Source: Tenggerimyces flavus
GTDB taxonomy: Bacteria; Actinomycetota; Actinomycetes; Propionibacteriales; Actinopolymorphaceae
Direction of reading: 5' to 3'
Length of the DNA stretch: 64,000 bases
Assembly (NCBI RefSeq): GCF_016907715.1
Contig: NZ_JAFBCM010000001.1
Span: forward strand, 6,138,001-6,202,000
Shown here one piece after another: positions 53,253 through 63,934 of the stretch. Below the pieces are notes generated by a model. That model did not search any database. It was not told the DNA's origin and saw nothing but the letters and a program-made list of their open reading frames with translations. How positions within the stretch are numbered: position 1 is the first letter of the stretch; each line of letters starts with the position of its first letter. Made by a program: the position numbers and the translations under genes.

Positions 53253-55039
53253 TGGTGGTCCTCCGTGGGTACGGCCTGGTCGAGCAGGCCGAGGAACGAA
53301 CGGTTGAGCAGCTGCGCGTCGGCAGGGCGGATCGGGTGGTACCCGAGCAGCAGGGCCTGACCGTACAGCGCCTCCACCGCGAGCCGGACGAGCTCCGGGT
53401 CGGTGAGGCCGCAGATCCTTTTGACGAGCGGGTTGCGGTGGTTGAGCACGAGCTGTGGCCGGTCGGTCGTCGGTTTGTCGAACGCCGACAGCACTCCTGC
53501 CCACAGCTCGTCGACCCTCTCGCGGGTGGCGCGCAGCTCGTTCTGGAACGCCGCGGCGCGGTCGATCAGGAACAGGACGGACAGCGAGGTCGGGTCGTAC
53601 GAACGCAGCACGACCTCGCAGCCCATCGGGTCCATCGCGCGCTGGGCGGCCGCGAGGAACGGGCGAAGTGCCAACTCCTCTTGGGATTCCAGCGCCGAGA
53701 ACGTGGTGGCGAGGTCGGTCGGGTCGAGCCTGGTGACGACGAGCGACGGATCGATTTGAGGCAGCCGTTCGATGATCTCGGTGTCGTAGGCGTAACCCCC
53801 GTTGACCAAAGCGAGGTCCTGCGCTGCGGCGGCCGCCGCGAGCTGGCGGAAGTCGTCGGTGGTCGCGGTGTAGCGGATCGTCCCGTAGCGCGCGCGGAAG
53901 TCCGACAGCGTCATCCGCCCGAAGTTGGTCTCCACCGGCATCCACAGGTCGACCAGGCGAAGCATCTCCTCGTCGTGCAGGGCGAGCGCCTTGACGCCGA
54001 GGTGGTGGATCCCGAGGAACCGCGCCAGCTTCTTCGAGTCCGTACGGGCGAGCCCGACCAGCCAGCCGCGCAGCTGGTCGCCGAGCGCTTCGCGGGTCGC
54101 GTCGAGCAGGCTGTCGTCGTACAGCGCCTCCCGGCTCGCGGTGGGCCGCAGCTCGGCGGTGTCGACGACGCAGCGGGCGAAGAACGCCCACTTCGGCAAC
54201 AGGCCTTCGGCGGTCTCCGCGAGCAGCATGCGCTTGAGGTAGACGCGGTTTCCGCCGCGGTCGGCGGGGTTCGCCGGGAACGGCAGCACGTACGCCACGC
54301 CGGACAGGCCGGCCTCGGGGACGTCGAGCTCGATCACGTCGAACGGCGTGAAGCCGAACGTGTCCTGGGCGTAGCCGACAAGGTCGGCTTGACGCAGGCC
54401 GCTCGGCCTTTCGTCGGCGCGCCAGGGCGTGCCGTCGCCGCTGACGCGCTGGCCGGCCACGGTGACGGGGAACGGGAGCATCGAGCCGTACAGCGCCGCG
54501 AGCTCTTTGACGGTCGGGACCTCGAACCACTGCTCGGCGCCCGCCCTTGTCTTGAGGGTGACCGTCGTTCCGGGGGCGTCCCTGCTGCCTGGGCCGATCT
54601 GGTACGTGCCGTCGCCGCGGCCGACCCACTCGACGGCCGGGTCGCCGGCGACCGAACGCGTGACGACGCGGATCTCGTCGGCGACGAGGAACGCCGACAG
54701 CAGGCCGATGCCGAACTGGCCCAGGAACTCGTGCCGCGCGAAGCCGAGGTCGTCGCGCTTGGAGCTGCGGCCGATGGTCGCGAGCAACTCGTGCACCTGC
54801 TGTTCGGTGAGGCCGATGCCGCTGTCGGTGATCGTGAACGTACCGTCGGCGACGGCCACGTCGATCTCGGTCGGCGCGCTCGCGTCCTGTGCGCGGCGGG
54901 CGGTGACGGCGTCGACGGCGTTCTGCAGCAGCTCGCGAACGTACACCCGCGGGCTGCTGTACAGGTGGTGACTGAGCAGGTCGACGACTCCACGAAGATC
55001 GACCTGGAAGGTGCGGTTCAGGTTCTTGTTCTCCCCCAC
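53249..55039 (-). CDS. HSP90-family chaperone (HtpG-like)
   Basis: 596 aa from GTG 55039, slightly shorter than HtpG. GHKL ATPase: YVRELLQNAVDAVT (Glu36, Asn40), ITDSGIGLTEQQ (Asp72), LGQFGIGLLSAF (lid/glycine loop, 107-118) and GTTVTLKTRAG. The middle domain has NRVYLKRMLL and AELRPTASREALYDDSLL. The C-terminal part is divergent, ending with no MEEVD-like tail for eukaryotic TPR binding. Its stop overlaps the TPR gene, a close pairing that suggests the two products work together. Confidence 0.9.
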   Translation of the reverse strand: MGENKNLNRTFQVDLRGVVDLLSHHLYSSPRVYVRELLQNAVDAVTARRAQDASAPTEIDVAVADGTFTITDSGIGLTEQQVHELLATIGRSSKRDDLGFARHEFLGQFGIGLLSAFLVADEIRVVTRSVAGDPAVEWVGRGDGTYQIGPGSRDAPGTTVTLKTRAGAEQWFEVPTVKELAALYGSMLPFPVTVAGQRVSGDGTPWRADERPSGLRQADLVGYAQDTFGFTPFDVIELDVPEAGLSGVAYVLPFPANPADRGGNRVYLKRMLLAETAEGLLPKWAFFARCVVDTAELRPTASREALYDDSLLDATREALGDQLRGWLVGLARTDSKKLARFLGIHHLGVKALALHDEEMLRLVDLWMPVETNFGRMTLSDFRARYGTIRYTATTDDFRQLAAAAAAQDLALVNGGYAYDTEIIERLPQIDPSLVVTRLDPTDLATTFSALESQEELALRPFLAAAQRAMDPMGCEVVLRSYDPTSLSVLFLIDRAAAFQNELRATRERVDELWAGVLSAFDKPTTDRPQLVLNHRNPLVKRICGLTDPELVRLAVEALYGQALLLGYHPIRPADAQLLNRSFLGLLDQAVPTEDHQ

Positions 55040-55103
55040 TGGCTGACACGCTGCCGGGCAAGTGTGGCACCGTTCGCGATCGGCGGCACGTGAGAATGGC
55101 CCA

Positions 55104-55910
55104 ATGAGCGACCTGTTGCAACGTCTCGAGACCTACTACGACGCCTCGCCGCGGCCGACGGCCCGGACCGAGGAGATCGGCCCGTTCACGCTGTTCGTGG
55201 CGACGGGTGCGTCCGCCTACTATGCGCGACCGCGGCTGGGCTACGCCGGCACGTTCACGGTCGCGGAGGTGGCGGCGGTCCGGGCGCGGCAGGAGGAGCT
55301 CGGCGTCCCGGTCGCGTTCGAGTGGGTGCACGAGAACTCGCTGTCGCTGGCCGAGGTGGCGGCCTCGGCCGGGCTTTCGGTGGGGTCGTACCCGCTGCTG
55401 GTGCTGTCGGAGCCGTTGCAGCCGTCCACGCCTTCCGGGGTGCGGCTGCGGCTGCTTGCTTCCTCCGACCCGGCCGTGGGGGTGGCGAACGCGGTGCTCG
55501 CGGTGGGCTTCGGCGCGCCGGGGACTGCTTCCGGGCCTCAGGGGGTGGCGGAGCGGGACGCGGCCTTGGCCTCGTCGGACGAGGACGACGACCGGACGGC
55601 GTACGTGCGGGAGCTGATCGAGCGGAACCTGTATGTCTTCGCGGTCGCCGAGGACTCGTCGGGACCGGTGGCGGGCGGCCTGCACCTCCCGCGCGGCTCG
55701 GTGACCGAGGTCGCCGGCGTCGCGACCCTGCCCACCCACCGCCGCCGCGGCATCGGCGCCGCCGTGACCGCCCTGCTGGTCGCGGACGCCAAGCAACGCG
55801 GCATCGACGTGGTCTTCCTGTCGGCGGGCTCGGAGGAGATCGCCCGCGTCTACGAACGCGCCGGCTTCCGCCGCTTCGCCACCGCCGGCATCGCCTCCCT
55901 CCCCGAGTAG
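55104..55910 (+). CDS. GNAT acetyltransferase
   Basis: 268 aa from ATG 55104 (GAGAAT about 6 nt upstream). The N-terminal half (TLFVATGASAYYARPRLG, VPVAFEWVHENSLSLAEV) is the GNAT-like arm; the C-terminal half holds the acetyl-CoA loop VATLPTHRRRGIGAAVTALL followed by VFLSAGSEEIARVYERAGF. Substrate unknown. It is divergent from the HSP90 gene. Confidence 0.9.
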   Translation: MSDLLQRLETYYDASPRPTARTEEIGPFTLFVATGASAYYARPRLGYAGTFTVAEVAAVRARQEELGVPVAFEWVHENSLSLAEVAASAGLSVGSYPLLVLSEPLQPSTPSGVRLRLLASSDPAVGVANAVLAVGFGAPGTASGPQGVAERDAALASSDEDDDRTAYVRELIERNLYVFAVAEDSSGPVAGGLHLPRGSVTEVAGVATLPTHRRRGIGAAVTALLVADAKQRGIDVVFLSAGSEEIARVYERAGFRRFATAGIASLPE

Positions 55911-55915
55911 GCGCG

Positions 55916-56401
55916 ACTTCCCTTTCCGGAACGGGGTCGCGCGAGGTGGCAGCACGGTCTCCAACCCCGGTTCGGCAAGGGAAGTGGCGCAGGTTGTGGA
56001 TGACGGGCACCCCACAGCCAGCACCCGCACCACCGCCAGCGCCCGGGCCGCCGGGGCCTCCTGTCGGCAGCGGCATCGCGGCTGTCCCCAGGTTGGCGCG
56101 ACTTCCCTTACCGGAACGGGGTTCTGCAACGTGGCAAAGGGCTGTCCAACCCCGGTTCGGCAAGGGAAGTCGGGCGAGCTGTGGATGACGCCCGCACTGC
56201 CAGCCGCCCGACCGCTAGCTCCAGTGCCTGGGCCGCCGGAGCCGCCATCACCCTGGCCGCCACCACCCCGTGCCGCCAGCTCCCCACCCCTCCTGTCGGC
56301 AGCGGCATCGCGGTTGTCCCCAGGTGGGGGCACTTCCCTTACCGGAACGGGGTTCTGCAACGTGGCAGAGGGCTCCCCAACCCCGGTTCGGCAAGGGAAG
56401 T
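55916..56401. repeat. Triplicated 70-bp palindrome with shared spacers
   Basis: Three copies at 55916-55985, 56101-56170 and 56332-56401. Each begins ACTTCCCTT(A)CCGGAACGGG and ends AACCCCGGTTCGGCAAGGGA-AGT, so the two ends form an inverted repeat of about 23 bp with a few mismatches. Downstream of copies 1 and 2 the same spacer recurs (GTGGATGACG... and CCTGTCGGCAGCGGCATCGC). The 600-nt gap otherwise holds no supportable gene; ORFs across it are low-complexity. Confidence 0.85.
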
Positions 56402-56458
56402 GGCGAACCCCGCTGACCAAACCTGGTCGGTACGTCTGGACACCCCCGGCGCCCGCAC

Positions 56459-56493
56459 GTAACGTCCAGGACATCGAAGCGTTTCGACGTTAC
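56459..56493. promoter_or_regulatory. LacI-like operator upstream of the oxidoreductase gene
   Basis: The core dyad TCGAAGCGTTTCGA (56474-56487) has the CG-centred look of LacI-family operators, nested in an outer inverted repeat GTAACGTC / GACGTTAC (56459-56466, 56486-56493). It ends 14 nt before the ATG at 56508, overlapping the place where a promoter must be. No LacI gene is in the window. Confidence 0.5.
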
Positions 56494-56507
56494 CAGGAGC
56501 GCCGCAC

Positions 56508-57599
56508 ATGACTGACCGACCGCTGCGGGCGCTGCTGGTGGGCGCGGGTGGGATGGGGCGGGGCTGGTCGCAGGCTCTCGCCCGGAACGGCGACGTCCAG
56601 CTCGTCGGGATCGCCGACATCGACGACGCCCGGGCCGAGGAGCTCGCCCACACCCACGACCACGACGTCGCCACCGCGAAGACCCTCGACCACCTGCTCG
56701 AGACCACCATCGAGGCGGACTTCGTCGTCGACGTCACGATCCCCGAAGCCCACCACGCCGTCACGATGACCGCGCTCAACGCCGGCCTGCCCGTGCTCGG
56801 CGAGAAGCCGCTCGCCGCCACGCTGCCCGAGGCGCTCGAGCTCGTCGCGACCGCCGAGGCCACCCAAACGCTGTTCATGGTCAGCCAGAACCGCCGCTAC
56901 ATCGACACCATCAAGACCTTCAAGGCCTACACCCAACGGCTCGGCGCCCTCGGCGCGGTCGTCGCGAACTTCTTCAAAGCCCCCCACTTCGGCGGCTTCC
57001 GCGACGAGATGGCGCACCCGCTCATCCTCGACATGGCGATCCACACGTTCGACGGCGCCCGCTTCCTCACCGACCAGGACCCGGTCGCCGTCTACTGCGA
57101 CGAGTACAACCCGCCGTGGAGCTGGTACGCCGGCGACGCCGCCACGACGGCGATCTTCGAGCTGATCGGCGGCCTGCGCTTCGTCTACACCGGGAGCTGG
57201 TGCAGCCCCGGCCAGGAGACCTCCTGGAACAGCGCCTGGCGGGTCAGCGGCGCGAACGGAACCGCCCAGTGGGACGGCGACAACGCACCCACGCTCGAGC
57301 TCACCGATGACAGCACCGACACCCCCGACGTACAGACGATGGAGCACTCCGGCCTGGACGGATCGCTGCGCGAGTTCGTCGAAGCGGTACGCAACGGCAG
57401 CACCCCGATGGGCGAGTGTCACGACAACGTCGTCAGCCTCGCCATGGTGCACGCGGCGATCGTGTCCGCGACCACCCAGCAATGCGTTCTCATCGCCGAC
57501 GTGCTGGAGCAAGCCCGCACCGAGGCACTCACCAGGGCGACCGGTCCGGCGCTCGACGTTCTCAAAGCCTGGACGACGCTCATCCCGCCATCACGCTGA
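56508..57599 (+). CDS. Gfo/Idh/MocA family oxidoreductase
   Basis: 363 aa from ATG 56508 with AGGAG 8 nt upstream. N-terminal Rossmann LLVGAGGMGRGWSQALARN, then ADFVVDVTIPEAHH, GLPVLGEKPLAATL (the EKP catalytic Lys), MVSQNRRYIDTIK. C-terminal domain HPLILDMAIHTFDGARFL. These NAD(P)-dependent enzymes oxidise sugars or inositols. It is followed 22 nt later by solute-binding protein genes; together with the LacI-like operator this suggests use of a sugar or plant-derived compound. Confidence 0.93.
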   Translation: MTDRPLRALLVGAGGMGRGWSQALARNGDVQLVGIADIDDARAEELAHTHDHDVATAKTLDHLLETTIEADFVVDVTIPEAHHAVTMTALNAGLPVLGEKPLAATLPEALELVATAEATQTLFMVSQNRRYIDTIKTFKAYTQRLGALGAVVANFFKAPHFGGFRDEMAHPLILDMAIHTFDGARFLTDQDPVAVYCDEYNPPWSWYAGDAATTAIFELIGGLRFVYTGSWCSPGQETSWNSAWRVSGANGTAQWDGDNAPTLELTDDSTDTPDVQTMEHSGLDGSLREFVEAVRNGSTPMGECHDNVVSLAMVHAAIVSATTQQCVLIADVLEQARTEALTRATGPALDVLKAWTTLIPPSR

Positions 57600-57621
57600 A
57601 CGCGGAGGAGGTCCGCACCAT

Positions 57622-59727
57622 ATGAGTGACAACGGACTGTCAAGGCGCGGTTTCCTCTATGGCACTGCCGTCGCGGCCGCCACCGCGACGCTGGTCGCAT
57701 GCACGGGAAACACCAACCCTGGAACGCAAAACCCGACCAGCAGCGGAGCCGCGTCGACCGGCAAGGGCTCGGAGAAGGAGCCGCTCGAGCCACCGGCGAC
57801 GTTCCAGGAGGCACCCGCGCTCGCCGCCCAGGTCAAGGCGGGCAAGCTCCCGCCGGTCGCCGAGCGGCTGCCTGAGAAGCCGTACGTCGTCCCGCACAAG
57901 TGGCTCGCTCCCGGCAAGTACGGCGGCACGATGCTGATGCCGGGCAACGAGGGCGTGGACGTGACCCAGAAGGAGTTCATGTATGGGCACTCGCCTCTGC
58001 GCTGGTTGAACGACGGCCTCGACTTCGGGCCTGGGCTGGCGGAGAGCTGGGAGTCGAACGACGACCAGTCGGAATGGACGCTGCACTTCCGCAAGGGGCT
58101 GAAGTGGTCGGACGGGCACCCCTGGACCACCGAAGATGTCATGTTCTGGTGGGAGGACATGGTCCTCAACGAGGAGTTCGCCGAGGGCATCCCGGACGAG
58201 GCGCGTTCCGGCAAGGGCACGGTGGCCAAGGTCACCGCGCCCGACGACCTCACGATCGTGCTCACCTACGACGCGCCGTCGCCGATGGTGCCGGAGATCA
58301 TCGCGAACTGGGTGAAGCGGGGCATCGGCGCCGGATGGATGGAGCCGAAGCATTACGTGAAGCAGTTCCACCCCAAGTACAACAAGAACGTGCCGAAGGA
58401 CTGGCCGACCGCGTTCGACGCGAAGCGCAACGCGGTGCAGAACCCGGACGTGCCGGTGATGACGGGGTGGCAGCTCGCGAAGTACCAGGAGAGCTTGGCC
58501 AGTACCTACCAGCGCAACCCGTACTACTGGGTGGTCGACCCGGACGGGAATCAGCTGCCGTACCTCGACTCGATCTCGTTCACTGTGATCGCTAACGTCC
58601 AGACGCGGAAACTGCAGATGCAGCAGGGCAAGTTCGACTTCGTGCACGGGCGGTTCGCCGGCCTGGTGCTGTCGGACATCTCAGGGCTGCGGTCGACGCA
58701 GTCGCGCAGCGGTATGCAGATGACCTTGTGGGACAGCGGGTCCGGGACCGGCTCGATCTTCTTCTTCAACCAGGACTACTACGAGCCGGAGATGCGGGCG
58801 TTGATCCGCAAGCCCGAGTACCGGCAGGCGTTGTCCCTGGCGTTCAATCGGCCGGAGGCGCGCAAGGCGATCTACTACGACACCGGCGAGCTCACCACGG
58901 GCACCTACAGCCCGAAGACGAGAGAGTTCCAACGCGGCGACGGCAAGTCGCTGTACGAGCAGTGGCGCGACTCGTTCAGCAAGTACGACCCGGAGCAGGC
59001 CAAGAAGATGCTGGACGAGCTCGGCGTGGTCGACAAGAACGGCGACGGCATGCGCGAACTCCCGAGCGGGAAGAAACTCGTCGTCTATCTCGACTATCAG
59101 GCCGAGGAGGAGCCCAGCGGCGAGCACATGCAGAAGAACGAGCTGCTGAAGAAGAACTGGGAAGAGATCGGGATCGAGACCAAGCTGAACCCGGTGCCGA
59201 ACGCGGCCTGGGACGCTACCTGGGCGACCGGGAAGCTGATGAGCCGGACAACTTGGGAGACGAGCACGGTCAGCGTCGCGGCCGACATGGTGTGGATGCT
59301 GCCGATGGAACCGTCGCGGTGGGCGCCGCTGCAGGGGCAGTTCTACGCGATGCGGGGAACGCCTGCGGAGACGGAGGAGCTGGACGTCGACCCGTTCAAG
59401 CGGACGCCGCCGCGGATGGAGCCCGAGCCCGGCGGACCGGTCGAACGGATGTGGCAGCTGTCGGACCAGATCCGGGTCGAGGCGGACCTGCTGAAGCGGG
59501 ACAAGCTCGTCGCGGACCTGGTGAAGATCCACGTGAACGAGGGCCCGTTCTTCATGGGCTCGGTGGCGAACTACCCGGCGATCGAGCTTGTCAAGAACGG
59601 GTTGCGCAACATCCCGACGCGCGAGAACACCGCGCTCGGCGGCTTCACCAACGACTGGCACTACCCGGTGCCGGCGGCGTACGACCCCGAGACCTGGTTC
59701 TGGGACGACCCGTCAGCCCACAGCTAG
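57622..59727 (+). CDS. ABC transporter solute-binding lipoprotein (oligopeptide/sugar type)
   Basis: 701 aa from ATG 57622 with GGAGG about 10 nt upstream. Tat-type signal NGLSRRGFLYGTAVAAAT joined to a lipobox (LVACTG). The SBP_bac_5 domain shows FGPGLAESWESNDDQSEWTL, FRKGLKWSDGHPWTTED, the LTYDAPSPMVPEI region, and ALSLAFNRPEARKAI. Length and the WxLQ-like aromatic patches fit the large actinomycete DppA/oligosaccharide binders. No permease or ATPase lies nearby in the window, so it is an orphan. Confidence 0.93.
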   Translation: MSDNGLSRRGFLYGTAVAAATATLVACTGNTNPGTQNPTSSGAASTGKGSEKEPLEPPATFQEAPALAAQVKAGKLPPVAERLPEKPYVVPHKWLAPGKYGGTMLMPGNEGVDVTQKEFMYGHSPLRWLNDGLDFGPGLAESWESNDDQSEWTLHFRKGLKWSDGHPWTTEDVMFWWEDMVLNEEFAEGIPDEARSGKGTVAKVTAPDDLTIVLTYDAPSPMVPEIIANWVKRGIGAGWMEPKHYVKQFHPKYNKNVPKDWPTAFDAKRNAVQNPDVPVMTGWQLAKYQESLASTYQRNPYYWVVDPDGNQLPYLDSISFTVIANVQTRKLQMQQGKFDFVHGRFAGLVLSDISGLRSTQSRSGMQMTLWDSGSGTGSIFFFNQDYYEPEMRALIRKPEYRQALSLAFNRPEARKAIYYDTGELTTGTYSPKTREFQRGDGKSLYEQWRDSFSKYDPEQAKKMLDELGVVDKNGDGMRELPSGKKLVVYLDYQAEEEPSGEHMQKNELLKKNWEEIGIETKLNPVPNAAWDATWATGKLMSRTTWETSTVSVAADMVWMLPMEPSRWAPLQGQFYAMRGTPAETEELDVDPFKRTPPRMEPEPGGPVERMWQLSDQIRVEADLLKRDKLVADLVKIHVNEGPFFMGSVANYPAIELVKNGLRNIPTRENTALGGFTNDWHYPVPAAYDPETWFWDDPSAHS

Positions 59728-59791
59728 CGATGCTTGCCGCCGGGCGCGCTTGGGCATGAGTCCAGGCGTACCCGAGCGGGAGGATCGAGCG

Positions 59792-61894
59792 ATGCCAGTG
59801 CCGAGGAGAACGTTCCTGTACGGGGCGGCGGTCGCCGCGGCGAGCACGACGCTGGCGGCCTGCAGCGGTGATGGCGACGGTGGGAACGGTGACGCGGACT
59901 CGACCGGCGCACCCAGCTCCAAGCTGAAGGGCTCGGAGCCGAAGCCGCTCGCGCCGCCGAGCGAGCTGCACGAGTCGCCGATCCTGGCCAAGGAGGTCGA
60001 GGCGGGCAAGCTGCCGCCACTCGCGGAGCGGCTGCCGGCGAACCCGTACGTCGTCCCGCACCGCTGGCTGTCCCCCGGCAAGTACGGCGGCACGCTGCGC
60101 ATCCCGGGCAACCCGCCGGTGGACACGTCGCAGAAGGAGTACATGTACGGCCACTCCCCGCTGCGCTGGTTGAACGACGGTCTCGACTTCGGGCCCGGGC
60201 TGGCGGAGAGCTGGGAGTCCAATGCCGACCAGTCCGAGTGGACGTTGCATTTCCGCAAGGGCCTGAAATGGTCGGACGGGGAGCCGTGGACGACCGCGGA
60301 CGTCGTCTTCTGGTGGGAGGACATGGTCCTCGACGAGGAGTTCGCCGAGGGCATCCCGGACGAGGCGCGCTCCGGCAAGGGCACGGTGGCGAAATTGGCC
60401 GCGCCGGACGACCACACGATCGTGCTCACCTACGACGCGCCGTCGCCGATGGTGCCGGAGATCATCGCCAGCTGCGTGAAGCGCGGCGTCTGCGGGAGCT
60501 GGATGGAGCCGAAGCACTACCTCAAGCAGTTCCATCCGAGGTACAGCAAGAACGTGGCGAAGGACTGGCCGACCACGTTCGACCAGAAGCGGAACGGAAT
60601 CCTCAACCCGGACGTGCCCGTGATGACCGGCTGGCGGCTCGCGTCGTAACGCGAGAGCCAGCTCAGCACGTACGAGCGGAACGCGTACTACTGGGCCGTC
60701 GACCGCGACGGCAACCAGCTGCCGTACCTCGACAGCATCGTGTTCCAGATCAACGACAACGTGGAGACGCGGAAGCTGCAGATCCAGCAGGGGCAGTTCG
60801 ACTTCGTGCACGGGCGGTTCATCGAGCTGACGTTGAAGGACGTGTCCGCGCTGCGGCAGTCCGAGTCGCGCAGCGGCATGCAGATGACCTTGTGGGACAC
60901 GGGATCCGGCACGGGGTCGATGTTCTTCTTCAACCAGGACTACTTCGAGCCGGAGCTGCGTGCTCTGATCCGGGAGCCGAAGTTCCGGCAGGCGTTGTCG
61001 CACGCGTTCCGTCGGGAGGAGGCACGGCGGGCGATCTACTACGAGAGCGGCGAGCTGACGACGGGGACGTACAGCCCGAAGACGCGCGAGTTCCAACGCG
61101 GGCAGGGGAAGTCGCTGTACGAGCAGTGGCGCGACTCGTTCATCAAGTACGACCCGGCGCTGGCGAAGCGGCTGCTCGACGAGCTCGGCGTGGTCGACAA
61201 GGACGGCGACGGCAAGCGGGAGCTGCCCAGCGGAAAGAAGCTCGTGGTCTCGCTGGACTACCCGGCCGACATCGACCCGAGCGGTGAGCACCTGGCCAAG
61301 AACGAGCTGCTCAAGCGCGACTGGACCGCGATCGGCGTCGAGACCAAGCTCAACCCGGTCTCGCCCGAGGCCTTCGCGGCGACGTGGGCGGCCGGCAAGC
61401 TGATGAGCACGACGGCGTGGGAGGTCAGCACGGTCACGTTCGCGGCGGACATGCTGTGGCTGATGCCGATGGAGACGACCCGCTGGGCGCCGCTGCAGGG
61501 GCAGTTCTACGCGGTGCGCGGCACGCCAGCGGAGAAGGAGGAGCTCGACGTCGACCCGTACGCCCGGACGCCGCCGCGGATGGAGCCCGACTCAGGTGGC
61601 CCGGTCGAGCGGCTGTGGGCGTTGTCGGACCAGATCCGGCTGGAGGCCGACGTCCTGAAGCGGGACAAGCTGGTCGCCGACATGGTGCGGATCCACATCG
61701 AGGAGGGGCCGTTCTTCATGGGCTCGGTCGCGAACTACCCGGCGATCGAGCTGTACCGCAAGGGCCTGCGGAACGTTCCGGCGCGGGAGAACACCGCCTT
61801 GAACGGCTTCACCAACGACTGGCACTACCCCGTACCCGCCGTCTACGACCCCGAGACCTGGTACTGGGACGACCCCGCCGCCCACAGCCAGTGA
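59792..61894 (+). pseudogene. Paralogous solute-binding protein broken by one nonsense codon
   Basis: 700 codons from ATG 59792 (GGGAGG 8 nt upstream) with TAA at 60647-60649. Both halves stay in one frame and align end to end with the protein at 57622: before the stop MTGWRLAS (paralog MTGWQLAK), after it RESQLSTYERNAYYW (paralog QESLASTYQRNPYYW). The paralog has Tyr at the stop, so one TAC-to-TAA change explains it. The rest keeps the Tat/lipobox signal (RRTFLYGAAVAAAS...LAACS) and the SBP motifs. The gene is therefore recently inactivated, or the stop is a sequencing error. Confidence 0.88.
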
Positions 61895-61903
61895 GGTCCG
61901 GCT

Positions 61904-61954
61904 GGGTCGGGGGCACCCCTGTCCGAACCTATGGGACCAGGGTGCCCCTCACCC
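61904..61954. repeat. CGAACCTATGGGACC-loop palindrome
   Basis: GGGTCGGGGGCACCCCTGTC and GGTGCCCCTCACCC pair around the conserved loop CCGAACCTATGGGACCA. Located 10 nt after the broken solute-binding gene, in a convergent gap with leuA. Confidence 0.85.
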
Positions 61955-61987
61955 AAACCATCGCCGCTGACTGGCCGAGGCCTGACT

Positions 61988-62038
61988 GGGTCGGGGGCAC
62001 CCCTGTCCGAACCTATGGGACCAGGGTGCCCCCGACCC
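61988..62038. repeat. CGAACCTATGGGACC-loop palindrome
   Basis: Near-perfect arms GGGTCGGGGGCACCC / GGGTGCCCCCGACCC with the same loop as the copy at 61904, from which it is separated by 33 nt. The pair in a convergent gap could serve as terminators here, but the family also occurs between divergent genes. Confidence 0.87.
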
Positions 62039-62053
62039 AAACGACCGCGCGCG

Positions 62054-63934
<1,881 letters not shown>

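Noticed and set aside
49046-56401. A complete anti-phage defence island (CPBP protease, HSP90, TPR, GNAT)
   Set aside because: Apart from the HSP90-TPR pair the genes are on different strands, separated by repeats, and belong to general families; no nuclease, toxin or other effector is present.
50511-56474. A 1987-codon minus-strand ORF reading through the HSP90 gene and the repeat region
   Set aside because: The real TPR gene begins at GTG 53252 with an SD site; the upstream portion is HSP90 in a wrong frame and non-coding palindromes.
56459-56493. Attachment site (att) or integration hot spot
   Set aside because: No integrase, tRNA gene or direct-repeat pair is near; the dyad fits an operator better.
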